DNA from: Nitratiruptor sp. SB155-2
GTDB taxonomy: Bacteria > Campylobacterota > Campylobacteria > Campylobacterales > Nitratiruptoraceae
Direction of reading: 5' to 3'
Assembly (NCBI RefSeq): GCF_000010325.1
Contig: NC_009662.1
Span: forward strand, 1,756,501-1,820,500
DNA length: 64,000 nucleotides
The position numbers and the translations under genes are program-made. Positions 18,175 to 27,795 of this stretch are shown here, piece by piece. Below the pieces are notes generated by a model that saw only the letters and a list, made by a program, of their open reading frames with translations, was not told where the DNA came from and made no database searches. Each line of letters opens with the position of its first letter. The first letter of the stretch is position 1.

Positions 18175-18629
18175 TATCGAACCTCTAGATCGATATATCC
18201 TTTCCCATCACTCGCCCAGTCCTGTATGATTTTTTTATCCTCTTTGGAGAGTTTCGCCTCAGGATGGAGCCAAAGATATTGTGGCAGTGGCATAGCAAGA
18301 ACGACACTTCTGTAAATCTGCTTTTTAAGCTCTTTTTTCTTTGTATCACTGTAGCTGTTCCAGATACTGAAATTGAGCGCTTTTCTTCCTTCAACCACAT
18401 CTCTTCTCACCACCCAGCTCATCGGTGCAACATCTGCATACCAAGGCCAGTTTGTTTTGTTGGAATGGCAGTCATAGCAGCTTCTTTTAAAGATTGCCAT
18501 CACTTTTTTTGGTGCTTTTACCTCCAACTTCGGATCTGTTGGATAATCTTTTTTTTCATAGGTCGGAATAAATTGCAAAAGACCCAAAATAACGGCCAGT
18601 GCCCCCAAATACATCAAAAAACTTCTCAT
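18174..18629 (-). CDS. Exported/anchored haem-binding domain protein
   Basis: A 151-residue protein with an N-terminal hydrophobic anchor (FLMYLGALAVILGLLQFI) and one haem-binding motif RSCYDCHSN at about residues 48-56, followed by WPWYADVAPMSWVV, which is characteristic of the haem-binding domain (Haem_bd) family. It faces the periplasm. As the first gene of the operon with a response regulator, histidine kinase and SYLF protein, it could feed redox information to the kinase, but that is inference. Confidence 0.85.
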   Translation of the reverse strand: MRSFLMYLGALAVILGLLQFIPTYEKKDYPTDPKLEVKAPKKVMAIFKRSCYDCHSNKTNWPWYADVAPMSWVVRRDVVEGRKALNFSIWNSYSDTKKKELKKQIYRSVVLAMPLPQYLWLHPEAKLSKEDKKIIQDWASDGKGYIDLEVR

Positions 18630-18664
18630 CTCCCCCTCCTCTTTTTTGAGGCAATTGTATCACA

Positions 18665-19354
18665 TCAAGGTAAATTTCTTATATCGATATATGAACCGCT
18701 TGGATACTCCAAAAGTCTCTTAAAACTATCACTTAAAAGCAAGGCAGCTTCTTGGGCACTCATTTTGGAAGACTCCTCCAACCTCTTTACTACGGGGAAC
18801 TTCTCTTTATCACCATATTTCAAGATATGCTCCATCATTGGCGTGTCGATAAGCCCTGGAGCCAAAGCTGTCAGATGGGTATTTGGCATCTCGGCTGCAT
18901 AGAGTTTGACAAGCATATTGAGAGTAGCTTTACTCAGCGCATAGGCGTTCCATCCCCTTGCCCCACTTACACTTGCTCCACTGCTGATGGCTACTATCTG
19001 CTGGACGGTATGGCGTTTCAAAACGTCCAGGATCACTTTGTTGGCCCAGACGTTGAGATCCATTATTGCTGAAATCTCATGTAGAGATATTTCACTCATA
19101 TCTTTGAGCTCTCCCACTATACCGGCATTTAAAATAGCCAAATCGAGCTCCACGCCATCCAAAAGCTTTGTCAAAGCATGCTCTATCTTTTCGTGAGCAT
19201 GGAGGTTAAGAGATATAAAATGAAGATTTGAAAAGTTTACCAAACTTCTTGGAAGCGTTCTACTTAAAGCGTACACCTCCTTGCCAGCTTCCAAATAGAG
19301 CTTCGCCAAAGCCTCACCAAGTCCACTGCCAATCCCTGTTATCAAGATCTTCAT
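18665..19354 (-). CDS. Short-chain dehydrogenase/reductase family protein
   Basis: A 229-residue SDR. The start at 19354 is chosen because MKILITGIGSGLGEAL begins with the Rossmann strand and the SD AAGAGG lies about 8 bp upstream; an ATG six bases earlier is also possible and a longer frame reaches 19417. The NAD(P)-binding motif is TGIGSGLG (TGxxxGxG), the structural motif LNAG is near residue 77, and the catalytic S..YxxxK is represented by ISSGASVSGARGWNAYALSK. The substrate is unknown. Confidence 0.88.
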   Translation of the reverse strand: MKILITGIGSGLGEALAKLYLEAGKEVYALSRTLPRSLVNFSNLHFISLNLHAHEKIEHALTKLLDGVELDLAILNAGIVGELKDMSEISLHEISAIMDLNVWANKVILDVLKRHTVQQIVAISSGASVSGARGWNAYALSKATLNMLVKLYAAEMPNTHLTALAPGLIDTPMMEHILKYGDKEKFPVVKRLEESSKMSAQEAALLLSDSFKRLLEYPSGSYIDIRNLP

Positions 19355-19482
19355 CGTCATACCTCTTTTCAATTTTTTTACAAACTTATGCTTTATTACA
19401 CAATAAAAACTATACATAAAAGATTGTTCATATAGACCTTATTATATAATCATAATTATGGCATATTCCTTGGATAGATATC

Positions 19483-20433
19483 ATGAATAGAGTACAAGCT
19501 CTTCTTGTGTTCGTCATTTTTTTGTTTGGAGTGGGATGTACGCACAAACCCTCAACAACACTCCGCGTAGGACTCGTAAACTGGATAGGGTACGCACCAC
19601 TGTATGTGGCAGAAGCGAAAGGATGGCTTCCAAACAACATTAAAATAGTCGACTTTCCTTCCAACTACGACATCATCGAGGCATTGAAGCTTGGTACTTT
19701 GGAAAGCGCCGCTTTGACTCTCGATGAAGTGCTTATAAACTATAGAGACCTGAACAGCTACAAAGCCGTCTGGCTCATCGACTACTCTAATGGAGCCGAT
19801 GCCATCGTGGCAGCTCCAGAGATTAAGAGTTTGCAAGATCTACGCCATAAAAGAGTAGCCTTTGAGCCAAAAAGTGTACAAGAGTACCTTTTAGACAGAG
19901 CATTGCAAAAAGGCAACCTTACAAGAGGCGACATTATCCCGAAGCCACTGAAATATGATGAGGCTCTTACAGCGTGGAAGCAAAAAAGAGTCGATGCAGC
20001 AGCAACTTTTGAGCCTATTAAAACAGAGCTTATAAACAATGGCATGCATACGGTTTTCGACAGCAGCCAAATTCCTTATGAAATTATCGATCTTCTTGTA
20101 GTGCATAACAGTTTGATCAAAACTTTCACATTGAAAAAGCTGATCCAGGCATACCAAAAAGGAGTCACATTTATACAAGCAGACCCCGACTCAAGTATGC
20201 AAATAGTCGCAAACTATTTGCATATTACACCTCGCGAAGCAAGAGACGCTTTGATGGGCGTTCAACTACCGGGGTGTAGTACAAATAAGCACGTCTATAG
20301 AAGCAAGGCATTGCAAAAACATATTTTTAAAGTCGCTTCTATTGTACAAGAAGAAGGATATGTACAATATACTCCAAAAATCCAGAATCTCTTCTCTTTT
20401 GCTCTTATAGATTCATGCGAGGAGAGCAGATGA
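19483..20433 (+). CDS. ABC-type substrate-binding lipoprotein (SsuA/NMT1 family)
   Basis: A 316-residue periplasmic binding protein with a lipoprotein signal (FVIFLFGVGC, lipid-accepting Cys about residue 21). VGLVNWIGYAPLYVAEAKGWL (about 30-50) is typical of the NMT1/SsuA nitrate, sulfonate and taurine binding class. No permease or ATPase gene is nearby; instead the stop overlaps the start of a PAS-GGDEF-EAL gene by 4 bp. It may therefore act as a periplasmic sensor subunit rather than a transporter subunit. Confidence 0.85.
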   Translation: MNRVQALLVFVIFLFGVGCTHKPSTTLRVGLVNWIGYAPLYVAEAKGWLPNNIKIVDFPSNYDIIEALKLGTLESAALTLDEVLINYRDLNSYKAVWLIDYSNGADAIVAAPEIKSLQDLRHKRVAFEPKSVQEYLLDRALQKGNLTRGDIIPKPLKYDEALTAWKQKRVDAAATFEPIKTELINNGMHTVFDSSQIPYEIIDLLVVHNSLIKTFTLKKLIQAYQKGVTFIQADPDSSMQIVANYLHITPREARDALMGVQLPGCSTNKHVYRSKALQKHIFKVASIVQEEGYVQYTPKIQNLFSFALIDSCEESR

Positions 20434-22811
20434 AAAAATGGCTGGAATCAATCTTTATCCATCCTCTTTTGTCTCTCCTGCTCTTGGCTGGTTCCTTCTG
20501 GTCAATCTACTTTGTAACGATCGATAAAATCAAAACAGTCACCCTCGAGCAAGAGCTGGAACACGCTAAGGAGGATATCTTTTTGCTGAAAAGTCTTCTC
20601 GAAGAGTACTCCTTGCAAAAAAAACCGCGTCTCATTCAAAGAGAACTGGTTCGATTTGCTACCAAAAAACATGTTCAGCAGATCTTCCTTCTATGTCCCA
20701 ACAAAGTTGTACGCTATGCGAACAGGCGCAAATGGATCGGAAAAAGATTTGAAGAAGCCATCGACACACAAAGAGCAAAACATCTTTTAAACGAGATTGA
20801 CAAAAAGAGATACAATGTCCATATAGAGGATGGTAGGTTCATCGAAGCGGTGATTCCGCTGCATTATCTATACAATCCAAACAAACGAAGAATCGAAAAA
20901 GGGGTTATGATTATCGTATACGATCTGCTACCGTTGATCGAGCAGCGGACCTATGCCATTCAAAAACTCTTTTTTACTCTTTTTGCCATTATGGCACTTT
21001 TACTCGCACTTCTTTTCTTTTTCCTGTATCGATTTTTTCTTTTAAAATATCAAGAGCTTGGAAAACTTCTCTTGCCAACCGAAAATACAAAATGCCTCTT
21101 TTTTACTCCTATAAACAGGTTGATCGAAGCGCAAAAACAGGCGATCGAACGAGCGACAGTGATGAAAAATGTTATTCAAAATAGTGACGATGCTGTGCTC
21201 ATAACCGATCATGCAAAAAATATTGTAGATTGCAATCGGGCTTTTGAAAAGATGAGCGGATATACAAAAGAGGAAATCATAGGCAAAAAGCCGGAAGAGT
21301 TTTTGAAATCGGGCTTACAAGATAGCTCTTTTTACCAAAAGATGTGGAAAAATATTTTGAAAAAAGGGGAGTGGTCTGGCGAGATAGTAGACAAAAGAAA
21401 GGATGGCTCTCTTTTTTATGCTCTGCAAAGTATCTTTGCCATTAAAGATCCTTTAACGAACAAAATCACCCACTACGCCGCGATTACAAAAGATATCACT
21501 GAACTGGCCAAAAAACAAGAGACGATCCAAAAACTGGCGTTTTACGACCCACTGACAAAACTTGCCAATCGAGTCAGTTTTCTTCAAACTCTCGATGAAT
21601 TCATCGCTCTTGGAAAAAGAGAATCCTTTCCTTTTGCACTTCTTTTTATCGATCTGGACAATTTCAAAGAGATCAACGATACCCTTGGGCACGATACAGG
21701 AGATAAACTCTTGCAAGCCTTTGTAAAAAGACTCAAGTCGCTTTTGCGAGAAGAGGATATCGCTGCACGTCTTGGAGGCGACGAATTCGTGGTTCTTGCA
21801 CCAGGTATCTCTTCACCATCAAAAGCACTGGAACTGGCTTGCCGCTTGCAAAACGCTTTTCAACAGCCTCTTATGGTGGATGATCGTCCTATCACTGTAC
21901 AGATGAGTATCGGTATCGCTCTTTTCCCTCAAGATGCCAAAAATGCAAATGAACTATTAAAAGCTGCCGATATCGCTATGTACAAAGCGAAAGAGAAAAA
22001 GAACCGTTGCGTCCTCTTTCAAGAAAATATGCAACAAGAGGCTTTGGAAAAAGTGACGCTTAAGCAAGAACTCAAAAAGGCGATAGAAAAGAATGAACTG
22101 ATGCTCTATCTGCAGCCAAAAATATCTGTACGAACAAAGAAAGTAGAAGGGTTCGAAGCGCTAATTCGATGGAACCATCCAACAAGAGGATTCATTCCCC
22201 CTTCTAAATTTATCCCACTGGCCGAAGAGAGCGCATTGATCATTCCTTTGACCGAATGGATTTTTCAAGAGGTCGATAGACTCTTGGATCAACTCCAGCA
22301 AAATGGCATCGAAAGCCCAATTGCTATCAATATCTCAGCACGACACTTTGCTACCGATAAACTTATTGAGCAAATCACTACAAACATTAAAAAAGAGTAC
22401 ATTCAAAAAGGGCTCATTGAGCTTGAAGTAACTGAAAGCGCAGTCATGGAGGATATCAACAAAGCAATGCATTACCTCCAAAAACTCCACTCCTTTGGTA
22501 TCAAAGTTGCACTTGATGATTTTGGAACAGGACACTCTTCGCTCCAATATCTCAAAAAACTTCCAATCGATACTATCAAAATCGATAAAACTTTTATTGA
22601 TCACATTATAAACGACAATAAAGATCAAGCAATAGTAGAAAGCACTATTGAAATGGCAGACAAACTTGGAATGGATACCGTTGCCGAAGGAGTGGAGACA
22701 AAAGAGCAAGCCCAGTTTTTAGAGAAGATTGGAATCGATTATATCCAAGGCTACTACTATGCCAAACCGATGCCTTTTGAAGAGATGCTTGAATTTTTAC
22801 AAAAATTTTAA
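20430..22811 (+). CDS. Membrane PAS-GGDEF-EAL cyclic-di-GMP signalling protein
   Basis: 793 residues from the ATG at 20430 (SD GGAGAG 4 bp upstream; an in-frame ATG at 20415 is less likely). TM1 (about 8-30) and TM2 (about 173-197) flank a periplasmic domain. Then come a PAS domain (IQNSDDAVLITDHAKNIVDC), a GGDEF domain with intact RLGGDEFVVL and an EAL domain with EALIRWNHP, ELEVTESAVMED and DDFGTGHSSLQYL. Both catalytic motifs are intact, so it may make or break c-di-GMP. It is translationally coupled to a periplasmic binding protein. It is convergent with reverse gyrase, overlapping by 4 bp. Confidence 0.93.
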   Translation: MKKWLESIFIHPLLSLLLLAGSFWSIYFVTIDKIKTVTLEQELEHAKEDIFLLKSLLEEYSLQKKPRLIQRELVRFATKKHVQQIFLLCPNKVVRYANRRKWIGKRFEEAIDTQRAKHLLNEIDKKRYNVHIEDGRFIEAVIPLHYLYNPNKRRIEKGVMIIVYDLLPLIEQRTYAIQKLFFTLFAIMALLLALLFFFLYRFFLLKYQELGKLLLPTENTKCLFFTPINRLIEAQKQAIERATVMKNVIQNSDDAVLITDHAKNIVDCNRAFEKMSGYTKEEIIGKKPEEFLKSGLQDSSFYQKMWKNILKKGEWSGEIVDKRKDGSLFYALQSIFAIKDPLTNKITHYAAITKDITELAKKQETIQKLAFYDPLTKLANRVSFLQTLDEFIALGKRESFPFALLFIDLDNFKEINDTLGHDTGDKLLQAFVKRLKSLLREEDIAARLGGDEFVVLAPGISSPSKALELACRLQNAFQQPLMVDDRPITVQMSIGIALFPQDAKNANELLKAADIAMYKAKEKKNRCVLFQENMQQEALEKVTLKQELKKAIEKNELMLYLQPKISVRTKKVEGFEALIRWNHPTRGFIPPSKFIPLAEESALIIPLTEWIFQEVDRLLDQLQQNGIESPIAINISARHFATDKLIEQITTNIKKEYIQKGLIELEVTESAVMEDINKAMHYLQKLHSFGIKVALDDFGTGHSSLQYLKKLPIDTIKIDKTFIDHIINDNKDQAIVESTIEMADKLGMDTVAEGVETKEQAQFLEKIGIDYIQGYYYAKPMPFEEMLEFLQKF

Positions 22812-25800
22812 AACTCTATCCGCTCTTTGAGCTGGAGATATAAACTCTCCACTACTTCTTCATAAGAGACTTCCCCTTTTTCCACCCTATCCATCAAAGC
22901 CTCAAGCTCTTTTGTATAATGTTCATTGACAAATGTATACACCTCAGGATTTTTCCTGAGCTCTTCATACACTTCTTGTCCCAATTTGGTTGGATATAAA
23001 ATACCTCGCCGCTGAACAATATAATGACGCTCTTGCAGTTTTTGAATTGTTATAGCATAGGTAGACGGTCTTCCTATTCCTCGCTCTTTCATCAGTCGAA
23101 TAACATCGGCATAGCTGTATTTTGGAACTTTGGATCTGGTTAAAAGCTCTTTTTGTACAGCGTACCTGCCCTCTTGCAATTGGTGCAACTGCACAGGAAG
23201 GATCAAGTCGATACCGTGTTCAACTATTTCATCATAAAAACGGATCGTGGTTTTTTGGTCAAATGCCTCTACTTGAGCCGCAATCTCCTCTATTTTTGCA
23301 CTTTTCATCTGCGAAGCGATAAAGTTTTTGAAGATAAGATCATACAGTTTCAGATGATCTTGTGTGAGGTTACTGTTTTGCATCTGCAAAAACTGCTCCA
23401 GCTCCTGTGCATCCATCGCCTTTGTAGGTCTGATCGCCTCATGAGCCCCTCCGGCTTTACTATGGCTTCTTGGAACAAAATAGTCTTGACCAAAACGGCT
23501 TTGGATATACTCTTTTGCTATGGCGATACCCACGCTACTGATGCGCGTAGAGTCGGTTCTGTGATAGGTAATAAATCCGCTTTCAAAAAGATCTTGTGCC
23601 AGCTGCATCGTTTTTTGCGGAGAAAAGTGCAGCTCGCTGGAGGCTGCATAGAGCATCGCATCTGTTGTAAAAGGGGTTCTAAAAAGCTCTTTTGTCTCTT
23701 TTTGTATGAATCTGACTTCAACAACTTCGAGCCTTTCATAAAAATCTTTTGCCTTTTGCTTCTCATCGAAAACAAACTCCGCCTCCAAGCCTCGAAAACT
23801 GACATGAACAACAAAAATCTTCTCTTTTGCCTCCTTTTCTCTGAGTACTATCCACTCCAACACGGCACTCTGTACCCTCCCGGCACTGAGCCAGCTCTTT
23901 TGAAGCTTTTTTTGCAGCATCTGTGAGAGGCTAAAGCCAATCCATCGATCGGCAATGCGTCGAACCAGTTGGGCTTTGACCAGGTTTTCATCGAAATCTC
24001 TTGGATGACTCAGGGCTTCATCGAAAGCTCTCTTGGTCACTTCGTGAAATTCGGCTCTTTGAACAGTATGATTGTAGGGTTTTGTCAAAAGCTGCAAATC
24101 GTAACTGATCTTTTCTCCCTCTACATCGGGATCAGTAGCGATATAGACATCCTGTACTTCCACGCCGATCCTTCTTAAAGCCTCTATGATACGCCTTTTG
24201 TTCTCATCGATTGGCTCAAAAAGAGGAATGAAATGCTCTTGGCGCAAAACACCATACACACCCTCTTGCTTCTGCAAATCTACAACGTGCCCTTTGGAAG
24301 CGGTGATGGATAAGATCTTGCCTTCTTTTGCCACTTCATAGACTCGGATACCCCCAAGGTCTCGCACCATCGGCTTTCCGTAGAAGTTTGCTATGGTTCT
24401 TGCCTTGTTTGGAGATTCGACAATAACCAAAGAGGTGGTAAAAAACTCTTTTGCTTCTTGAAATTTTCCCTGCAGCGCCAGAGCGATCTTTTTTCGATCC
24501 TCGTCAATGATTTTGAGGATTGCATCAATATCTGCCTCTTTTGCACTTTTAAAAACGATCTCCTCACTAAACCACCGCACCTTTTTTTGCAAACTCGAAA
24601 AGGTTTTTTCACTGTCCACCAGCAGATAACTGAGTCCCTTGGAAAGTCCTCCTACATAGAGCCTGCTGGTCCTTCCGCTTGCCTGTATATAGCCTGTTAC
24701 ATCGGCAGTGATGATTTTGAAATACTCATCCTCTTTGACCAAAGAGACATCCGGGGTTTTGTTGATGGCATCTATGAGCTCTTCATCCAAAATCGCAAGA
24801 ATATCATGGTAGATGGTCTGGACTCTAGCTTTCGCTTTTTCGTTGAGTCTCTCAGTAGGAACCCTCACCAGCCGTTTGAGGTAGTTTACATATTGCATAA
24901 ACTGATGAAAATTTGGATGGTTTCTTATCACAGGCAACAAAGCGAGCAGAAAAAAGTATAAAGAGGTGTGCTTTGTAATATCGAGCGTAAATTCCAGTTT
25001 TGGCACGCCAACAAAGAGGGCGTATCGAATGGTTGCCGGCATATCGATCCCTCTTGCCAAGGGATTGCGATAGCTGGCAAACCCGACTAGAACCTCAACC
25101 TCACCCTCTTCAAAAGCTTTCGCGTCAAAATCCTCGTAACTTTGTGCTTTGACCCCTTTTTGCTCCAAAAAGGCCAAAAACTCCTGCAGCCTCTCTTTTG
25201 TCTCGTTGCCCGGCAAAAAAAGAAGTCCGCCTCTGCCAAGACGCTCCACGAGTTCTACGCTTCTTTCCCAAAGCTTTTCTGGCTTCTCATACAGATCTTC
25301 AACATTTCTAACGGTAATGGAGGGCCTGCTCACCTCAAATCCGAGTAGCTCTCGAAAGAGTCCCACTCGTCTGCTTCTTGGATTTGCGGTGGCACTTGAG
25401 ACAATCAACTGTGCTTTGGCATGTGAGCGAATAGCCTCTATCTTTGCTTGCCACTGTTCAAACTCTTCATAGCTGAGATCACCTTTTATTTTATGATCGA
25501 TAAACTGCATCGCAGCATCTATATCCTCTTGGCTAAATCCCAAAAGAAGCATCACTTTGTCGATATTTCTGGCACTCTTTAAAATACTGTCCACATCATC
25601 GATAAAAACGAAACCAAACGCTTTTGGGATAGAATCGAAATTTTTATAAAAAAAGGCGGTCGTCGTTACCAAAATCTCAAAATCGCCAGAAGCGATCTTG
25701 GCTTTGACTTCATCTTTTTTGCTTTTTGAAAAGCCAGAATCGTAAAAAAGAGGCTCAATTCCAAGCAAACGCAGCTTTTCTACTGCTTGATTGACAAGAA

Positions 25801-26164
25801 GCTGTGTTGGAAAAAGAAGATAGCTCTTTTGGTCCAAAAAGGAAGCCAGGCTCAAACCAAATGTGGTTTTTCCAACTCCCGTGGGTGCCAGTAGAGCAAA
25901 AGAGTGTCCAAGAAAAAATCGCTTTGCCCAGCTTTTTTGAATTTGACGGAGCAAAAATCCATTTTTCTCTTTGAAAAAAGCTTCAAACTCCACACTTCTT
26001 TGCTCTACTTCACATACCTTGACAAATTCCCCCTCTTTCAAAACTTCACAAGGCTCACCCTCCTTTGGCATACAGCGCTTGCACAGCAGCCCTTTATCTA
26101 AGCGATCACTACAGATATCACCGCCACAGTTGGGGCAAAGCCCCTTGTAGACAAGATCGATCAC
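22808..26164 (-). CDS. rgy: Reverse gyrase
   Basis: A 1118-residue fusion of an SF2 helicase and a type IA topoisomerase that introduces positive supercoils; found in hyperthermophiles and some thermophilic bacteria. An N-terminal zinc finger has cysteines at about 10, 13, 28 and 31. The helicase has Walker A APTGVGKT (93-100) and FIDDVDSIL (Walker B). The Toprim domain has SLVIVESPNKARTI and ATDPDVEGEKISYDL; the catalytic tyrosine is in GFITYHRTDSTRIS. The length is normal and no break is seen. The start overlaps the stop of an HTH gene by 4 bp, so it is the last gene of a KaiC-HTH-rgy operon. Confidence 0.96.
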   Translation of the reverse strand: MIDLVYKGLCPNCGGDICSDRLDKGLLCKRCMPKEGEPCEVLKEGEFVKVCEVEQRSVEFEAFFKEKNGFLLRQIQKSWAKRFFLGHSFALLAPTGVGKTTFGLSLASFLDQKSYLLFPTQLLVNQAVEKLRLLGIEPLFYDSGFSKSKKDEVKAKIASGDFEILVTTTAFFYKNFDSIPKAFGFVFIDDVDSILKSARNIDKVMLLLGFSQEDIDAAMQFIDHKIKGDLSYEEFEQWQAKIEAIRSHAKAQLIVSSATANPRSRRVGLFRELLGFEVSRPSITVRNVEDLYEKPEKLWERSVELVERLGRGGLLFLPGNETKERLQEFLAFLEQKGVKAQSYEDFDAKAFEEGEVEVLVGFASYRNPLARGIDMPATIRYALFVGVPKLEFTLDITKHTSLYFFLLALLPVIRNHPNFHQFMQYVNYLKRLVRVPTERLNEKAKARVQTIYHDILAILDEELIDAINKTPDVSLVKEDEYFKIITADVTGYIQASGRTSRLYVGGLSKGLSYLLVDSEKTFSSLQKKVRWFSEEIVFKSAKEADIDAILKIIDEDRKKIALALQGKFQEAKEFFTTSLVIVESPNKARTIANFYGKPMVRDLGGIRVYEVAKEGKILSITASKGHVVDLQKQEGVYGVLRQEHFIPLFEPIDENKRRIIEALRRIGVEVQDVYIATDPDVEGEKISYDLQLLTKPYNHTVQRAEFHEVTKRAFDEALSHPRDFDENLVKAQLVRRIADRWIGFSLSQMLQKKLQKSWLSAGRVQSAVLEWIVLREKEAKEKIFVVHVSFRGLEAEFVFDEKQKAKDFYERLEVVEVRFIQKETKELFRTPFTTDAMLYAASSELHFSPQKTMQLAQDLFESGFITYHRTDSTRISSVGIAIAKEYIQSRFGQDYFVPRSHSKAGGAHEAIRPTKAMDAQELEQFLQMQNSNLTQDHLKLYDLIFKNFIASQMKSAKIEEIAAQVEAFDQKTTIRFYDEIVEHGIDLILPVQLHQLQEGRYAVQKELLTRSKVPKYSYADVIRLMKERGIGRPSTYAITIQKLQERHYIVQRRGILYPTKLGQEVYEELRKNPEVYTFVNEHYTKELEALMDRVEKGEVSYEEVVESLYLQLKERIEF

Positions 26165-26826
26165 GCTTTTCCTTGAGCTTGGAGGTAGAGCTTGATCTCA
26201 TGCAGAAGCTCGGCAGGCGTTTTGACAGGGTATGCGATGTTGTTTGCCACCTCGCTTCCATCTACTCCTTTAATCTGCACTCCTGCAAGTCTACTTTGCA
26301 GCTCCTGGCTATCCGTAATAGGATAGGTGATGCCTTTGCTCTTTTTAAGCACTATATAGGCCCATGGACTCTCACAACTTGCCTCTTTAAGTGATTCTGC
26401 CGCCATTGCATGACAAAAATCGAGCATCGTTTGAGAATCTTGTCCCTCTTTTACAAGCTTGTAGGCTAGTTTTGCCACACCGCCTGCTGTATGGACTTTG
26501 AGCTCTTTTTTCTCCTCACTACTCAACTCATCAAGATGCTCTATCTTGTACATCGCCTGATCCGGATCGGCCCTTAAGATATTTCGCACCGTGTTTCTTG
26601 TCAGCCCTACATACTCGGCGATCTCATCTTCACTCTTGAGATACTCTTCTCGTAAAACCACGGCAAATGCAGATCTGGCAAGACTTGGCAGCCATGTGAG
26701 AGTTCGAAACTCCGCCAACTTTTTGAGGCCTCCCAAAAGATCGATCGATTTGAAAAAAACCCGCTCAACCAGTCTCTCCAACCCTTTTTCGTCAATATTA
26801 AATCCAGTTCCACTTAAAATAATCAT
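26161..26826 (-). CDS. HTH protein of the archaeal 'near-KaiC' regulatory type
   Basis: 221 residues. A helix-turn-helix is visible at about residues 65-84 (SEDEIAEYVGLTRNTVRNIL), preceded by FRTLTWLPSLARSAFAVVLR. From memory this resembles the small, mostly archaeal family defined as lying next to single-domain KaiC proteins (TIGR03879). The C-terminal half has no domain I can name. SD AAAGGAGG precedes the ATG. It lies between the KaiC-like gene and rgy, overlapping rgy by 4 bp; control of rgy expression or action is inferred from this placement. Confidence 0.75.
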   Translation of the reverse strand: MIILSGTGFNIDEKGLERLVERVFFKSIDLLGGLKKLAEFRTLTWLPSLARSAFAVVLREEYLKSEDEIAEYVGLTRNTVRNILRADPDQAMYKIEHLDELSSEEKKELKVHTAGGVAKLAYKLVKEGQDSQTMLDFCHAMAAESLKEASCESPWAYIVLKKSKGITYPITDSQELQSRLAGVQIKGVDGSEVANNIAYPVKTPAELLHEIKLYLQAQGKA

Positions 26827-26847
26827 TTTTTTCCTCCTTTATTTGGT

Positions 26848-26887
26848 AGTGACTCATACAAGCAGATGTTGAGCCTATGTAGTCACT
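26848..26887. other. Hairpin between the KaiC-like gene and the HTH gene
   Basis: AGTGACT-CATA (26848-26858) pairs with TATG-T-AGTCACT (26876-26887): eleven base pairs with one bulged T and a 17-nt loop. It starts 2 bp after the KaiC-like stop codon and ends about 20 bp before the HTH start. No T-run follows on the minus strand, so it is not a simple terminator; attenuation, RNA processing or a protein-binding operator are options. Confidence 0.55.
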
Positions 26888-26889
26888 TC

Positions 26890-27771
26890 TTATTCACCCA
26901 AAGGACCCAAAATCCTAACGAGTCCCGTTTCGGTAATCTCCATAAAATGGGTTTTCGTATCGTGCCCGCTCATTCGACACCCGTCGATTCGAAATAGGCG
27001 TATCAAATCACCCAGTTTTGCCTTATACATCCTGGCAGCATACTGGCTGACAATCAGTTCCTTTGCCACTACCATCGTTCCATCAACGATATGGCCAACC
27101 GCATATCCACCTGCCGCTTCACTGCTAAGCTCTTCGTGACCGCTTCTTTTTTGTGAGATCAAAATGGCTGTTTGGTACCACTTTTTCAAAAAGTTGTAGA
27201 CCCGTCTAACGATAGCTCTTGCCATCATCTCTTTGTTCTCAAAAAGACCCGTTACAGAGTCGATCACCGTGTAGTTGATCTTAAACTCCTTGATGGCATA
27301 GGCAAGAGTTGCCAAAAGATCAGGGATATTTTCTCTCAGTTTCGAATGACTTGCCGCATCGATCAAAATGATATTGTCTTCAAAATCCTCAAACTTGTAC
27401 CCCATGGCAAGTGCACGATATTTGATGGAAGAGATCACGAAATTTGCCGGAGTCTCCACTGTAATGAAAGCGACTTTCTCGCCTTTCCTCGCCTGTTCTA
27501 CCGCAAATTGCTCTGCCATCAGACTCTTCCCCGTATCATTGACTCCCGTTAGATTGAAAACGCTATATTTCGGAATGCCACCAAGTGGGACCTGCTTGAG
27601 TTTTCCTTTTTCTTCTTTGAGAGTGAAAAAAAGGTCATCCAAACCTTCTATCCCCGTGGGCACTCCTACAATTTCCGGAGCCTTTTGCAGCGCTTCGGAG
27701 CCTTTGAAGATACTCTCTTTGACAACTTCCGGTTCATGATAATAGCTTGGATAGCTGTTTGCTTCGGCCAT
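26890..27771 (-). CDS. Single-domain KaiC-like RecA-fold ATPase (archaeal type)
   Basis: A 293-residue protein with one KaiC/RecA domain. GIEGLDDLF opens the domain, Walker A is GVNDTGKS (76-83), KVAFITVETPANFVI follows, and Walker B is NYTVIDSVTGLF. EAAGGYAVGHIVDGTMVV corresponds to the later RecA-core strands. It has one domain, unlike cyanobacterial KaiC with two. The closest family I recall is the archaeal AF_0351-type KaiC group (TIGR03880), regularly found beside the HTH family encoded next. SD AAGGAGG. First gene of the operon ending in reverse gyrase. Confidence 0.85.
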   Translation of the reverse strand: MAEANSYPSYYHEPEVVKESIFKGSEALQKAPEIVGVPTGIEGLDDLFFTLKEEKGKLKQVPLGGIPKYSVFNLTGVNDTGKSLMAEQFAVEQARKGEKVAFITVETPANFVISSIKYRALAMGYKFEDFEDNIILIDAASHSKLRENIPDLLATLAYAIKEFKINYTVIDSVTGLFENKEMMARAIVRRVYNFLKKWYQTAILISQKRSGHEELSSEAAGGYAVGHIVDGTMVVAKELIVSQYAARMYKAKLGDLIRLFRIDGCRMSGHDTKTHFMEITETGLVRILGPLGE

Positions 27772-27795
27772 AGTGACCTCCTTGGGTTTTCAATG

